Positions 45,245-56,335 of a stretch of DNA of 64,000 nt are shown here, piece after piece. Under the pieces are notes generated by a model. The model was not told the DNA's origin and made no database searches. It saw only the letters and a list, made by a program, of their open reading frames with translations. How positions within the stretch are numbered: the first letter of the stretch is position 1; the number at the start of each line of letters is the position of its first letter. A program made the position numbers and the translations under genes. The stretch is from Hemileia vastatrix (taxonomy: Eukaryota > Basidiomycota > Pucciniomycetes > Pucciniales > Zaghouaniaceae), in the NCBI GenBank assembly GCA_030280995.1, contig JASXTE010000005.1, positions 16,408,501 to 16,472,500 of the forward strand. The letters run 5' to 3'.

Positions 45245-47126
45245 ATGAGTGCTCCTCAGGACAGTGTAAGTGAAAAGCCTGCTTATAATACCAGGTCTAA
45301 AGCTAACAAAAACTTTCCAGGACATAACCATGGAGGGTCAACAATACCCCCAGGCAGAAAACATGAGTATAGAGGAAAAGGACGCCCTCTTAAAAAAGAT
45401 AACTATAAAAAAGACGTCTCCTCCTCTTCAGGATCAACTGTCCCACTTGGCCAAACAGGTTCTGAAGTTGGAAGAATTCAAATCACTCATGTTCAAAGAG
45501 GTAGAGCAATTGCGGAACAATTGCAAGGTAGGGTTTCAGCAGATGAATCAGGCACTGGCAGAGCTAAAGGGAGGCCAGCCAAGTTAGCCAAGTCAGCAAC
45601 CCCCTACCCCAGGCGGGTCAACTCACTGTCAGGAGAAAATCCTGGTAGACAAATGGAAATGGGACTGGTTCCATCAACAATGAACCAGCCACAGTTGCAA
45701 CAGGGATCCACCACCTCATCTGACTTCCTTAGTTCACCCTTACAAAGGAAAAAAGCGCCAAAAATCAGGACTGGCATCTATCCCATGGTAAGTAGATTAC
45801 CCTCTCAGATTGAACACAATACTGATAATTACAATATAGGTAATCCTATTGATGTTAAATCTGTGCAGAAAATAGAGGAGGATTTAATAAATTTAGGTTT
45901 TAGAGTAGATACACCTGACTTGTCTTTTGTCCAAAATAACAGTACTATTTATAATGATAATACAGTTAACTTTCAGCTGCCACCACCTACTAGTGAGATG
46001 AGAAGTTCACAGGAGAGTGAGAGAATTGAAAAGGAAGACATGGAATATTTTAACAATAATCCAACTGTCCATAGAATTGTTTCAGCATTGTGGAATAGAA
46101 TGACTGATTGTGAGGAACAGACAGTTAAGCTCACTAGTGATACAATTTCATCCTTGACATTAAACATTTCTCAATTAGCAACACGTAACAAAGAATTAGA
46201 GAAAGAACATTTGTCTCTAACTCATAAATATGATTCATTGAGTAATAATATATAATGAACTATCAAACAAATTCTGTGAGTTAGAAAAATTGTATGAAAC
46301 ACGTTTATTGAAAAATGAATCAAGAACTAAGTTATCTTTTGCCCAGACAAATCAAAGTGTCTCTGAGTTGCTACAAATATTAACTAAAGTTGACATTGAA
46401 ACTGCCAATCTACTAATGAACCAGGATAATCATAAGTATAATCAATATAATAATAATCCTTTCATTGGAAAAAGTGAATCTCATTCCTTCCCTATACCAC
46501 CACAATTAAAACCATCTGGTGGTAGTGTCAAATCTGAAAATGTAAGTCACAAATCTGTACAGGAGGAAATACAAGACCATTTATCAAAAGTGAATGAGTT
46601 GTTGAATTTACCTAAGATTAGTGAGATAAAATACAATCAGAAAAACTGGCCTAAGATATATCAGTACCCAACTTATGATGGGGAAGCCAGCTCTGATTGG
46701 CAACATTTTATTCAAAGAATTGACAAATTGAAATTCTCATATAAGTTACCAGATGAAGAAATAACATCAAAATTAATTTCTTTATTTAAGGATGTTGCTT
46801 TATTATGGTTTGAAGCTGTATTGAGTGATGGTAAAGATTAATCTTGGGCTGAATAGAAGAAACTAATCGAAAAACAATTTGGAGGTTCTAAATTCAGGCT
46901 TACTCAACAAAGACTTTATGAGAAGACTAGGTATAATCTGTTGAATGGTGACAAACCTATGGTATTTTTAATGAATTTAAACAAAATATTAAAAGCCATT
47001 GAGCCTCATATGGATTTTAACTTATGGAAAGATAAGATAATATATAAATTACCTATATCTGTCAGAGACATTGTTGTAGCTAGAACATTAAATGTTACTG
47101 AATATTCTGACTTTATTAATATTTGA
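45245..47126 (+). pseudogene. gag: B3 gag
   Basis: ATG 45245 (MSAPQDSVSEKPAYNTRSKA) stays open to 46255, 336 codons, before a 1-base gain shifts the frame. It goes through a basic Ser/Gly/Arg-rich N-terminal part that overlaps ORF X, then VSRLPSQIEHN, VKSVQKIEEDLINLGF, and a helix-rich centre (46020-46400). The frame picks up at 46290. The capsid-like region (46640-47126) reads NWPKIYQYPTYDGEASSDW, YKLPDEEITSKLISLF and LWFEAVLSDGKD-stop. The end is YSDFINI-stop, after which the frame runs on into the knuckle. This shows that gag and pol share a frame in this family. Confidence 0.88.
45330..45791 (+). pseudogene. ORF X of B3, overlapping gag in the +1 frame
   Basis: ATG 45330 in an excellent context (ACCATGGAG), with no other ATG between it and the gag ATG. 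The frame runs 153 codons to W-stop at CCATGGTAAG, with two internal stops: TAG at 45585 in a 9-bp local duplication, and TGA at about 45681 where B2 has TGG. Content: MEGQQYPQAENMSIEEKDAL, helix-forming LSHLAKQVLKLEEFKSLMFK and VEQLRNNCKVGFQQMNQALA, then VDKWKWDWFHQQ and HPYKGKKRQK. Size, layout and Trp motif match family A ORF X. Leaky scanning past the gag ATG is a possible route of expression; that is inference. Confidence 0.5.
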
Positions 47127-49589
47127 AATGAAATATTATTTAACCATAAGTATGAATCAAGGTATTCCACTTATAAACAAAATGTTGAACCTTTAAAAAT
47201 TCAGAATTTAAAAACACTCCAGGAGAAGCAGAAAAAACCTACTGCACCTGTAGTACCTAAAATGTATGAAACAAATACTTGTTATAAGTGTAACAAACCT
47301 TGGGTAAAAGGTCACAAATGTGATAAAAATATAAATATTGTTGAAAATCAACGTGAATCTGAAACTGAAACTGAAAAAAGTAAAGAATCAAGTGATTATG
47401 ACAGCAATATCTCTTATAGTGATGAAAATGAAGTCTGTATGTTGGAAGATGATTTGTCCATCTTAGAAAATCCAATATTAAATATAAACTCAAATGAATC
47501 TTTAATGAATTTTGAGGATGCTGAAATCATTAAGGATATACAAGCTGATAACTTTAGAATGACACCTATCACGGTTCCAGCTATCATTTCCGGTGAAAAT
47601 GTTAATATAGTACTGGACACAGGAGCTGCTGGTTCTGTTGTTTTCACTAATACATTACAGAAAATTGATAGTGAATATAAGTCTAAGCTTGAACCACTTC
47701 AAAGTAAATATTGGAGAGGTTTTAAATCAGTGCTACATCTCATTGGTAAATACAAAGCTGCTGTTTTCTTTAAAAATCAACATGGTTATGTAAGGGTAAC
47801 TTGTGACTTTGTAGTAATGGATAATACCAACTGTAGTAACTGTTTTATCATTGGAAATGATATTCTGACTAAATTTGGTGTGAAATTAGACCCTGCTAAT
47901 AACAATTTTACAATTGGCATGAATGATAAAAGGAAATTTAAAATAAATTCTTTTAACACAGTCTTACACATTGAGTCAGTCACAAATTCCCCGTGTAAAG
48001 GAAGAGAATCCAATGAGATGGAACTTCTGGAAACAGAAATTTCAAAAGCATCATTTGGCACTCAGATAAGTAAAGCTGAGAAAAATAATATTTTGGAATT
48101 AATTAAAGCATTTTCAATGGCTTTTGCACATGGTACCAATGAACTTGGTCTTGTAAAAGATCATGAAATGAAGATTAGTTTAACCTGTGATATGGATAAT
48201 ATTCCTGCTATTCTTAAAAAGAAACCATACCCTGCTTCACCAATGAAGAGGAAAGACATAGAGGATAATATTAAGATGTTATTGAATATTAACATTCTTG
48301 AGAAGGTTGAAACTACACCAAAATATTGTGTAATATCACTAGTGCTAATTTCTTATGAACAAGATAAAGCAAGACTGTGCGGTGATTATAGAGCATTAAA
48401 TACATTTACAGTAGATAATATTTATCCCTTGCCAAGGATTGCCTCTATACATGCTACCCTTAAAGGTGCTAAATATATAAGTTGCCTAGATGGAAATAAA
48501 GGGTATCATCAAATTCCTGTTGAAGAGAATTCACAGAACTCTTTGTTGATAACAACACACATGGGAATTTATAATTATGTCAGAATGCCATTTGGACCAA
48601 AAAATGCTCCATCAGTATTTCAGAAAATAATGGATATAACATTCCATAATGAAATTATTGAAGGATGGTTAATGGTATACATTGATTACATCATAGTGGT
48701 CTCTTATACTTATGATGAACACTTAATCCTTTTAAAGAAGGTATTTCAGAAAATGGATGAAATAAAAATGACCCTTGCATTGAAAAAATGTAAATTTGGG
48801 TTTGAATCTTTAAAAGTGCTTGGTCATATTGTATCTGGCTTACAAATATGTGTAGACCAAAATAAAGTGGCTGCAATTAAGAATATTGGCATTCCTCAAA
48901 ATGTAAAGGATGTACAATCTTTTCTTGGAATGTGTGGTTATTATAGACAATATATAAAAAACTACCAATCAATTGCTGCACCATTGACCACACTGATAAA
49001 GAAATCAGAAGCTTTCATTTGGAATAATGAAAGACAAAAGGATGTTGATAAGTTGAAAGAATGTTTAATGACAGCTCCTATCTTTGGATTACCAGATTTC
49101 CAATTACCTTTTGTATTATATACAGATTCAAGTTTTATTGGTCTTGGTGCTGCTTTGCATCAAAAACAACTTATTGAAGGAAAAATGTCAGAAGTAGTAA
49201 TCTGCTATATTTCACGTACTCTAAGAAGTAGTGAATTGAAATATGGTGCTACTCAACTTGAATGTTTGGCAGTAGTATGGGCTCTTGAGAAGCTACATTA
49301 TTACCTGGAAGACCAAAAATTTGAGTTAATAACTGACTGTAGTTCAGTTAAGTCACTCTTAAACATGAAAACTCCTAATAGACACATGTTTAGATGGCAA
49401 TTAGCTGTACAAGAATACAGAGGATGGATAACTATTACACATAGAGCAGGAACCTTGCACTTTAATGTAGATCTGTTATCTAGAGTACTTCTGCCTAATA
49501 ATGATGATAATCCTGCTTATGTTCCTGAGTCAGAGATTATTAACATTTATGGCATTTATATTGTAGATCTTGAGGATGAATTTATGTAA
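47127..49589 (+). pseudogene. pol: B3 knuckle, protease, RT and RNase H in one 820-codon frame
   Basis: Open from the stop at 47126 to 49589. The knuckle CYKCNKPWVKGHKC is intact (47278-47320). Protease IVLDTGAAGSVVF at about 47608-47645. RT: KKKPYPASPMKRKDI, CGDYRALNTFTVDNIYPLPR, CLDGNKGYHQIPVEENSQ, PFGPKNAPSVFQ, then VYIDYIIVVSY (48680-48710), where the second catalytic Asp is Tyr. Thumb and connection are typical. RNase H: LYTDSSFIGLGAALHQ, TQLECLAVVWALEKL, LITDCSSVKSLL. Ends at EDEFM-stop where the other copies read LLQLIL. Except for the RT active site, this is the best-preserved pol block in the window. Confidence 0.93.
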
Positions 49590-51114
49590 TCAATTCTTGA
49601 TAATTATAATTCAGATCCTGACTTGAGTAAACTCACTACAATATTAAATGATCCATCTAATGCTTCAATGAATGTTTAAATAAAAACATTACCAAATAAG
49701 TATAAAGAGGCATTAGAAAAACAAAAATTTTCCATTAAAGGTTGGTTTTATATATTACAGGAAAAAATTAAGTAATGTAATTGTAATTCCCCGTTCAATG
49801 AAGGAGTTAATGTTAAGTATATGTCATGATGATATATTGGCAGGTAATTTTGAGTACCATAAAACATTAACCAGAGTAAAAAACACAGCTTGGTGGATTA
49901 ACATGTCTGAGGATGTTCAGAAATATGTTGAAACATGTGATTCTTGTCAAAAATCTAAAAGAGTAACAGGCAAAAGAGCTGGTTTATTACAACAAATTGA
50001 GCAACCAAAAGCTCCATGGGAAATTATTAAAATGGACTTCGTAACAGGTTTTCCAATAGCAGGGTATAAGAGTTATAACTCATGCTGAGTAATTGTAGAT
50101 AGATTTACAAAGATGTGTAAATTTATTCCTACCCACAAAGAGATTTCTGCAAAAGACTTAGCTTTTTTATAGTGGACACAAATGTTAAATAAAGCAGTTT
50201 TTCTCAAAGCAATAGTTTCTGACAGAGATCCTAAATTTACTTCTGAGTTCTGGACATCACTTATGGATGTTTCAGGGTGTCAATTGAAACTTTCTACAGC
50301 ACACCATCCACAAACTGATGGGCTAGCAGAAAGAATGATACAAACTTTAGAAGATATGATAAGAAGTTATTGTGCTTTTGGTCTTAATTTTAAAGACAAT
50401 GACAAATTCACACATGATTGGGTAACCCTTATCCCAGGTTTAGAATTTGCATACAATAGTACAGTACATTCTGTCACTGGCAAAAAGCCATTTGAGTTAT
50501 GGTTGGGTTATGTACCTAATACACCTGCTAAAACTCTTAATAATTTACCTAGATTGGATATCCATCCAGGTACTAAATCTTTTCTTCAGATGCAAGAATT
50601 ATGCAGAAAACATGCTCAAGAATGTATAAATAAGGTGTTTGAGTATGAATAGAAAAGATGGGATAAAGCCCATGAAGAACAAATGTTCAAAGAGGGTGAT
50701 GAAGTCCTTATTTCAACACTACATTTCAATTTAAATGGTAATGTTAAATTGAAGGATCCATTCATTGGACCATTTGTAGTTAAGAAGATGGTTGGTAATA
50801 ATGCTGTTGAGGTTATTCTATATGCACCATATGATAGAAAATATCGAGTATTTCCTATTTCTCTTATAAAACCATACCATTCTAATAATACTGCTCTATT
50901 TCCAAGAATATCAGGAAGGCATAAACAGCAACCTGAAGAAATAGTTGAAAAGGAAGAAATTGAAAAGATACTTAAAAAGAGACACTTTACTAAAGAAAAG
51001 GAAGTTGAGTATCTACTAGGATTTAAAAATAAATCAAGTGAATATGACCAGTGGATTCCAAAAAATGAAATCTCTGATCTTAAAAATCTCTTGAAAAAAT
51101 TTAAATCTAAATAA
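49590..51114 (+). pseudogene. pol: B3 integrase and chromodomain
   Basis: A linker with a frameshift near 49745 precedes the zinc region CHDDILAGNFEYHKT and CDSCQKSKRVTGKRAG (49830-49980), with the second His as Asn. Core: MDFVTGFPIAGYKSYNSC-stop, VIVDRFTKMCKFIPTHKEI, stop, VSDRDPKFTSEFWTSL, HHPQTDGLAERM; all three acidic residues are present. Tail: LHFNLNGNVKLKDPFIGPF, ISLIKPYHSNNTALFPR and the chromodomain EIEKILKKRHFTKEKEVEYL, SSEYDQWIPKNEI. The stops at about 50086, 50168 and 50650 include two TGG-to-TGA/TAG changes. The purine tract GGGTGAGGGAG (51220-51230) primes plus-strand synthesis in related elements. Confidence 0.9.
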
Positions 51115-51230
51115 TACTGTTTATTAAGTATATGTATTATAAGTAATATTTTTATTTTTTCTATTTCACTCCTTACTTTTAATTAAAATGTCTTAACATT
51201 TTTTTAATATTGTTTTTTAGGGTGAGGGAG

Positions 51231-52407
51231 TGTCAGCCTAGATATCCCTAGGACTGAGTATTTCTTATGGTTAAAATTAGATAACCTTAAGTAAATTAAG
51301 CTTATATCTTAAAAATAAGGCAAAAATAATAATATATATTATAATATTATATATATATATAGTTATTAGTCTATTAAATAACTTATAGTAGTTTAAATAG
51401 CTTATCCATAGCCTAATAATACTTATTAAGGTGTTAATGGAGTCATAATATACTTATCTTAAGTGATATGAATTAATTATTTACATACATAAGCTTAAAT
51501 GTATACATAAAGCTCATATTCAGTGAAATATGCAGTATATTATGTATATTTAGGTATATAAGTGGGTTTTAGCCTCTTAATAGCCTATAACCTTTGTTTT
51601 TCTGCTTATTTTAGGTCATATGAACGAAATCAAGGGACTCACAAAGCCTACAGAAGCATAGATATCTATATCAGGCGCATACACTCAGTTTGGACAACTT
51701 AATTTACTTCCTTGGATGGTTATTCACAAATTTATGGGTTGGAAGGTCATTTCTGGGTTAATGTGGATACTTGGGGATGTTATTGGGGGCTTGGACATTT
51801 TATTTGTTTCCTTTATATGCTTTTTGTTTCATTAAATCTCTTTTTGATTGTTTATTTTACCTGTTTCTTTATGGTATCCGCTTTTATCTGGATTTTCTAT
51901 TTGTGGTATAGATCTGTGTTATCATTAATAGTGATGGAGGGTCCTTACTGGAGGTCTAAGTGTTGAATATGCTTGAAGTCGACGCCATGGGGAGATGATG
52001 GGACCTCACAGTTCTGTAATTGCCGGGGATAGCAGTGACGTCATCTGGATTGAATGTCTGTGCACTCCAGTGGATTTGGGTATAAGTAAGGAGGGATTTT
52101 GACGGCTATTTATCATCATTCAATTACTAAAATTCAAACAAACACTACAATACAATTATTAGCATTCAGAAATATATTATAAAGCCATTATAAATTGATA
52201 TTATCTTTATATAAGCTATAACTATATTTTATTCATCTATTTTCCACCACTAGCACACATTTAAATCCAAGTATTGTGAGTTTTACTTGAGTATAACTAT
52301 TTTATTAGTCTTTCCCTGAGGTTTAATCACTAAATCACTTATTAATAAGTAGTAGGACCATAAATAAACACTATTATATCATACTTATATACTGGACTAT
52401 ACTGACA
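51231..52407 (+). repeat. 3' LTR of B3
   Basis: About 1,177 bp, TGTCAGCCTAGATATCCC...ATACTGACA, roughly 95 percent like the 5' LTR by eye in the first 200 bases. LTR small ORF at 51620-51835. Confidence 0.94.
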
Positions 52408-52486
52408 AGTAAGAAGAAGGGGTGTGGCTTCAACTCAGTAAAATAATCAATTATTTTACCAGTTAAGTCTAGTAGCCTGTCTGACA
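52408..52486 (-). repeat. A3 3' LTR, proximal part
   Basis: Completes the A3 LTR interrupted by B3. The minus-strand start is TGTCAGACAGGCTACTAGAC at 52486, next to the purine tract GAGTGAGGGAG (52487-52497). Confidence 0.92.
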
Positions 52487-52539
52487 CTCCCTCACTCTAA
52501 AAAAACAATGAAAAAAATGCTATGATTTTTTGTTTTTAT

Positions 52540-54081
52540 ATTTTTTTTAGTAGAGTAGGAAGATTAGATATCTCCTTCCCAGGTATCCAAGAATCATATT
52601 CAGATGATTTATTCTTGAATCTCAATAAGTATCCTGTACCTTTTTCAGCAGTGACTAATCTGTCATTTATAAAATTTTTTCAATTTCTTCTGTTTCAGTG
52701 ATTTCATTTGGGGTTTTCTTTGGTCTTCCCCTCCTTTTTGGAAATAAATCACTATTGGATGTGTAAGGTTTCAGAAGAGATATTGGAAAAACAGGATGTT
52801 TTCTGTCATATGGAGAATACAAAATAACTTCAACTGCATTATCTCCAATCATTTTTCTGACAACGAATGGACCAACAAATGGATCTTTCAATTTGTTATT
52901 ACCTTGTAAGTAGAAGTGGACTGTAGAAATCAACACCTCATCATCCTTTTTAAAAGTGTATTCTTTATGGGATTTGTCCCATCTCTTCTTCTCATATTCA
53001 AATGATTTTTCAATACATTGTTGAGCATGATTTCTGCATAGTTGTTGCATTTGAAGAAAAGACTTTACACCAGGATGTATATCCAATTTAGGTATTTTGT
53101 TATTGAGAATTTGGGCAGGAGTGTTTGGAACATATCCAAGCCAGAGCTCAAAAGGCTTTCTTTGAGTAACAGAATGAACAGTGCTATTATAAGAGAATTC
53201 CAACCCAGGAAGTAATGTAACCCAATCATGAGTGAATCTGTCATTATCTTTATACTCAAGGCCAAAGGCACAATATCTTCTTATCATGTCCTCTAAAGTC
53301 TGAATCATTCTTTCAGCTAAGCCAACAGTCTGTGGGTGATGGGCCGTAGAAAGTTTCAGATCACAATCACAAACATCCATCAGAGACATCCAAAATTCAG
53401 AAGTAAATTTAGGGTACCTGTCAGAGATTATGGCTTTAGGAAAACCAGCAGTATTAAATATATGAGACCACCATAAGAAGGCTAATTCTTTAGTGGAAAC
53501 ATCCTTGTGAGTAGGGATAAATTTACACATTTTAGTGAATCTATCCACAATAACCCAACAAGAGTTATAACTGTCTTTTCCAGCAATAGGTAATCTTGTT
53601 ACAATATCCATGTTTATTATCTGCCATGGTGCATCAGGAGGTTCAATCTGTTGCATTAATCCTGCTCTTTTACCAGTTAATCTTTTTGATTTTTGACAAG
53701 AATCCCAAGAGTCAAAATATGATTTTGTGTCTTCAGACATATTAACCCGCCAAGCAGTGTTCTTAATTGTGATCATTGTTTTTTCAAGATCAAAATTTCC
53801 AGCTAATATGACATCATGAAAAATTTTCATGATGATTTCTCTCATAGAAGGAGGAATAACAATAACATTACTCAACTTTCTTCTATAATATAGATATCCT
53901 TCATCAATTGAAAATTTACCTTTTTCCAAAGCCTTCTGGTACTTTGGTGGAAGGGTTTAATCAATGCTTGTATTGAAGCATTTTTTGGATCATTTAATAT
54001 GGTGCATAACTTTTTCAAGTCAGTGTCCCTATCATATGAATCCAGAAAAAGCTGTAATAGCTCTTCCTCCATATCAACCAC
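52540..54081 (-). pseudogene. pol: A3 integrase and chromodomain
   Basis: Minus strand. One 420-codon ORF (53929-52667) covers nearly the whole enzyme. Zinc region: HDVILAGNFDLEKT and WDSCQKSKRLTGKRAG (second His is Asn, first Cys is Trp). Core: MDIVTRLPIAGKD, ISDRYPKFTSEFW, HHPQTVGLAERM with both Asp and the Glu. Tail: VHFYLQGNNKLKDPFVGPF, DRKHPVFPISLLKPY, RGRPKKTPNEITETEEIEKI. The chromodomain continues past a frameshift near 52670 (YLLRFKNKSSEYDSWIPG, 52640-52560). The first 50 residues of the linker are in another frame (54081-53872), joined by a 1-base shift. Confidence 0.92.
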
Positions 54082-56335
54082 ATATATCCCATGTATATGA
54101 ATAATTTCATCCTCAGGATCATAAGCAATATTAGAGTCATTATTTAATAAAGGTTACCTAGATAACATATCCACATTTGAGTGAACAATACCAGCTCTAT
54201 GAATAATTGTCATTCTCCCTCTGTATTGTTGAACAGCCAACTTCCATCTGAACATATGTCTGTTTGGTGTTTTCAAGTTTAAAAGGGATTTAACTGAACT
54301 GCAGTCAGTGACAAGTTCAAATTTCTGGACATCTAGGTAATAATGAAGCTTTTATAGAGCCCACACTACAGATAAACATTCTAATTGAGTAGCACCATAT
54401 ATCAATTCACTATTGCTCAAGGTTCTTGAAATATAACAAATTAATACTTCTGAAACTTTATCATTTATCACTTGTTTTTGATGGAGGGCAGCACCAAGAC
54501 CAATGAAACTGGCATCAGTGTACAAAACAAATGGTTGATTAAAGTCAGGTAAAGCAAGAATCGGTGCTGACATCAAACAGTGTTTCATAGTGTCAAAGAC
54601 TCTTTGTCTTTCACTATTCCAGACAAAAGCAACATCCTTTCTAGTTAATTGGGTAAGGGGTAAAGCTATGACTTGGTAATTTTTAATATACTGTCTATAA
54701 TATCCACACATTCCCAAAAGACTCTGTACCTCTCTAACTGTATTAGGAGCCTTCACCTGTTGTATGGCTTCCACTTTGTTTTGGTCAACACATATCTGTA
54801 AGCCTGAAAAAACACGACCAAGAACTTTTAAAGAATGGAACCCAAGTTTACATTTCTTCAAAGCAAGTGTCATATTTATTTCATCCATTTTTTGGAACAC
54901 TTTACACAGGTGGTTGAGATGGTCCTCAAATGTTTTTGAGAATATAATGATTTCATCAATATAAACCATCAGCCATCCTTCAATTATCTCTTGATGGAAT
55001 GTGTTATCCATGACTTTTTAAAAAACTTAAGGGGCATTTTTAGGGCCAAATGGCATCCTAATATATTTATAAATACCCATATGAGTAGCAATCATCAGAA
55101 AATTATGAGAATTTTTCTCAACAGGTACCTGGTGATATCCCTTATTACTATCCAAACAGCTGATATATTTAGCACCCTGTAAGGTAGCATGTATAGAGCT
55201 AATTCTAGGAAAAGGATAGATATCATCAACCGTATAAGTATTTAGTGCTTTATAATCACCACATAACCTGGCTTTTTCTTTCTCATAAGAAATTAGGACA
55301 GGTGAGATAACACAATATTTAGGTGTTTCAACTACCTTTTCAATAATATTCATTTTCAAAAGGGTAGAGATATTGTCTTCAATATCTTTTCTCTTTGTGG
55401 GAGAAGCAGGATAAGGCTTCTTCTTTAAACTAGGTGGTATATCAGTTCATGGGCAAGACAATGAAAGTTTCATTTCATCTTTAACTAATCCCAGATCATG
55501 TGACCCATGAGCAAAGGCCATAGGAAAAGACTTTATCAAGTTAATGATGGAATCTTTATCCTCACCAGTAAGTTGTTCTCCAAAAGAGGCATTGTCGATT
55601 TCAGACATAAGGGTACACATTTACTATGTAGATCTTCCTTTTTATTGAACCACAGAATTACATGTGTTCAATTCTGGTTTCAATAATTTTTTAGGGGAGG
55701 AAATCTTAAATTTTCTCTTCCCATTCATCCCCATTGTGAAACATTGGTTTGAAGGATCCAATTTTCTTCCATACTTGGTTAAAATATCATTCCCTACAAT
55801 AAACCAATTTCTCAAGTTATCATTTTTCATGACAACAAAATCACAAATAGCTCTTACAAAACCATGGTTATATTTAAAAAAAACTGTGGCTTTGTATTTA
55901 CCAATGGGGGACAAAACAGAGCCATAACCTCTCCAATTTTCAGAAATGATAAGCATCAGTTTTGATTTATAGTATTGATCCACTAAAGCAAGTGCTCTTT
56001 CAGAAACTACACTTTGTCCAGCTCCAGAATCCAGAACAACTTCAATGCTGGTTCCATTAATCAAGACTGGTGCCTTGAGAGGGGCAATAACAATTGAGTT
56101 ATCCTCAATGTTCTTTATGATCTCAGCATCTTCAACTGTAGATAAAGCATTATTTTCAATATCAATAGTATTTAAATAATGAATATCCTCTTCTAGCATC
56201 AAGATTTCTTGTTGAGATTCATATGAAATATTTCTGGCACAATCACTTGACGTATCATCCAGTGCTACTGTGTCATCAGCATGCTTCTCTGTTTGTTCTA
56301 CAAGATTTAACTTCTTGACACAAACATGGCCTTTC
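54082..56335 (-). pseudogene. pol: A3 protease, reverse transcriptase and RNase H
   Basis: Minus strand. Protease VVLDSGAGQSVVSERAL at about 56040-55990 in a 186-codon ORF (56202-55642). RT N-terminus at 55359-55027: TPKYCVISPVLISYEKEKARL, CGDYKALNTYTVDDIYPF, CLDSNKGYHQVPVEK, PFGPKNAP. After a stop, MDNTFHQEIIEGWLMVYIDE opens the 219-codon ORF 55011-54352, whose catalytic motif is YIDE in place of YIDD. RNase H: LYTDASFIGLGAALHQ and TQLECLSVVWAL, then a stop, LVTDCSSVKSLL-type sequence and RWKLAVQQYRGRMTIIHRAG. Confidence 0.9.

Larger units (their letters stand above)
43558..52407 (+). mobile_element. B3: family B chromovirus, full-length internal region
   Basis: Perfect AGTAA duplications (43553-43557, 52408-52412) inside the A3 LTR; the undisturbed site CAGTAAGAAGAAGG is at 60343. 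LTRs 43558-44735 and 51231-52407 share variants not found in B1 or B2, as a true pair should. Contains all parts of Gag-Pol in order. Gag and pol are in one frame apart from indels, so the family uses a single Gag-Pol polyprotein. Inactive: about ten stops or frameshifts and RT motif YIDY. Confidence 0.96.
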
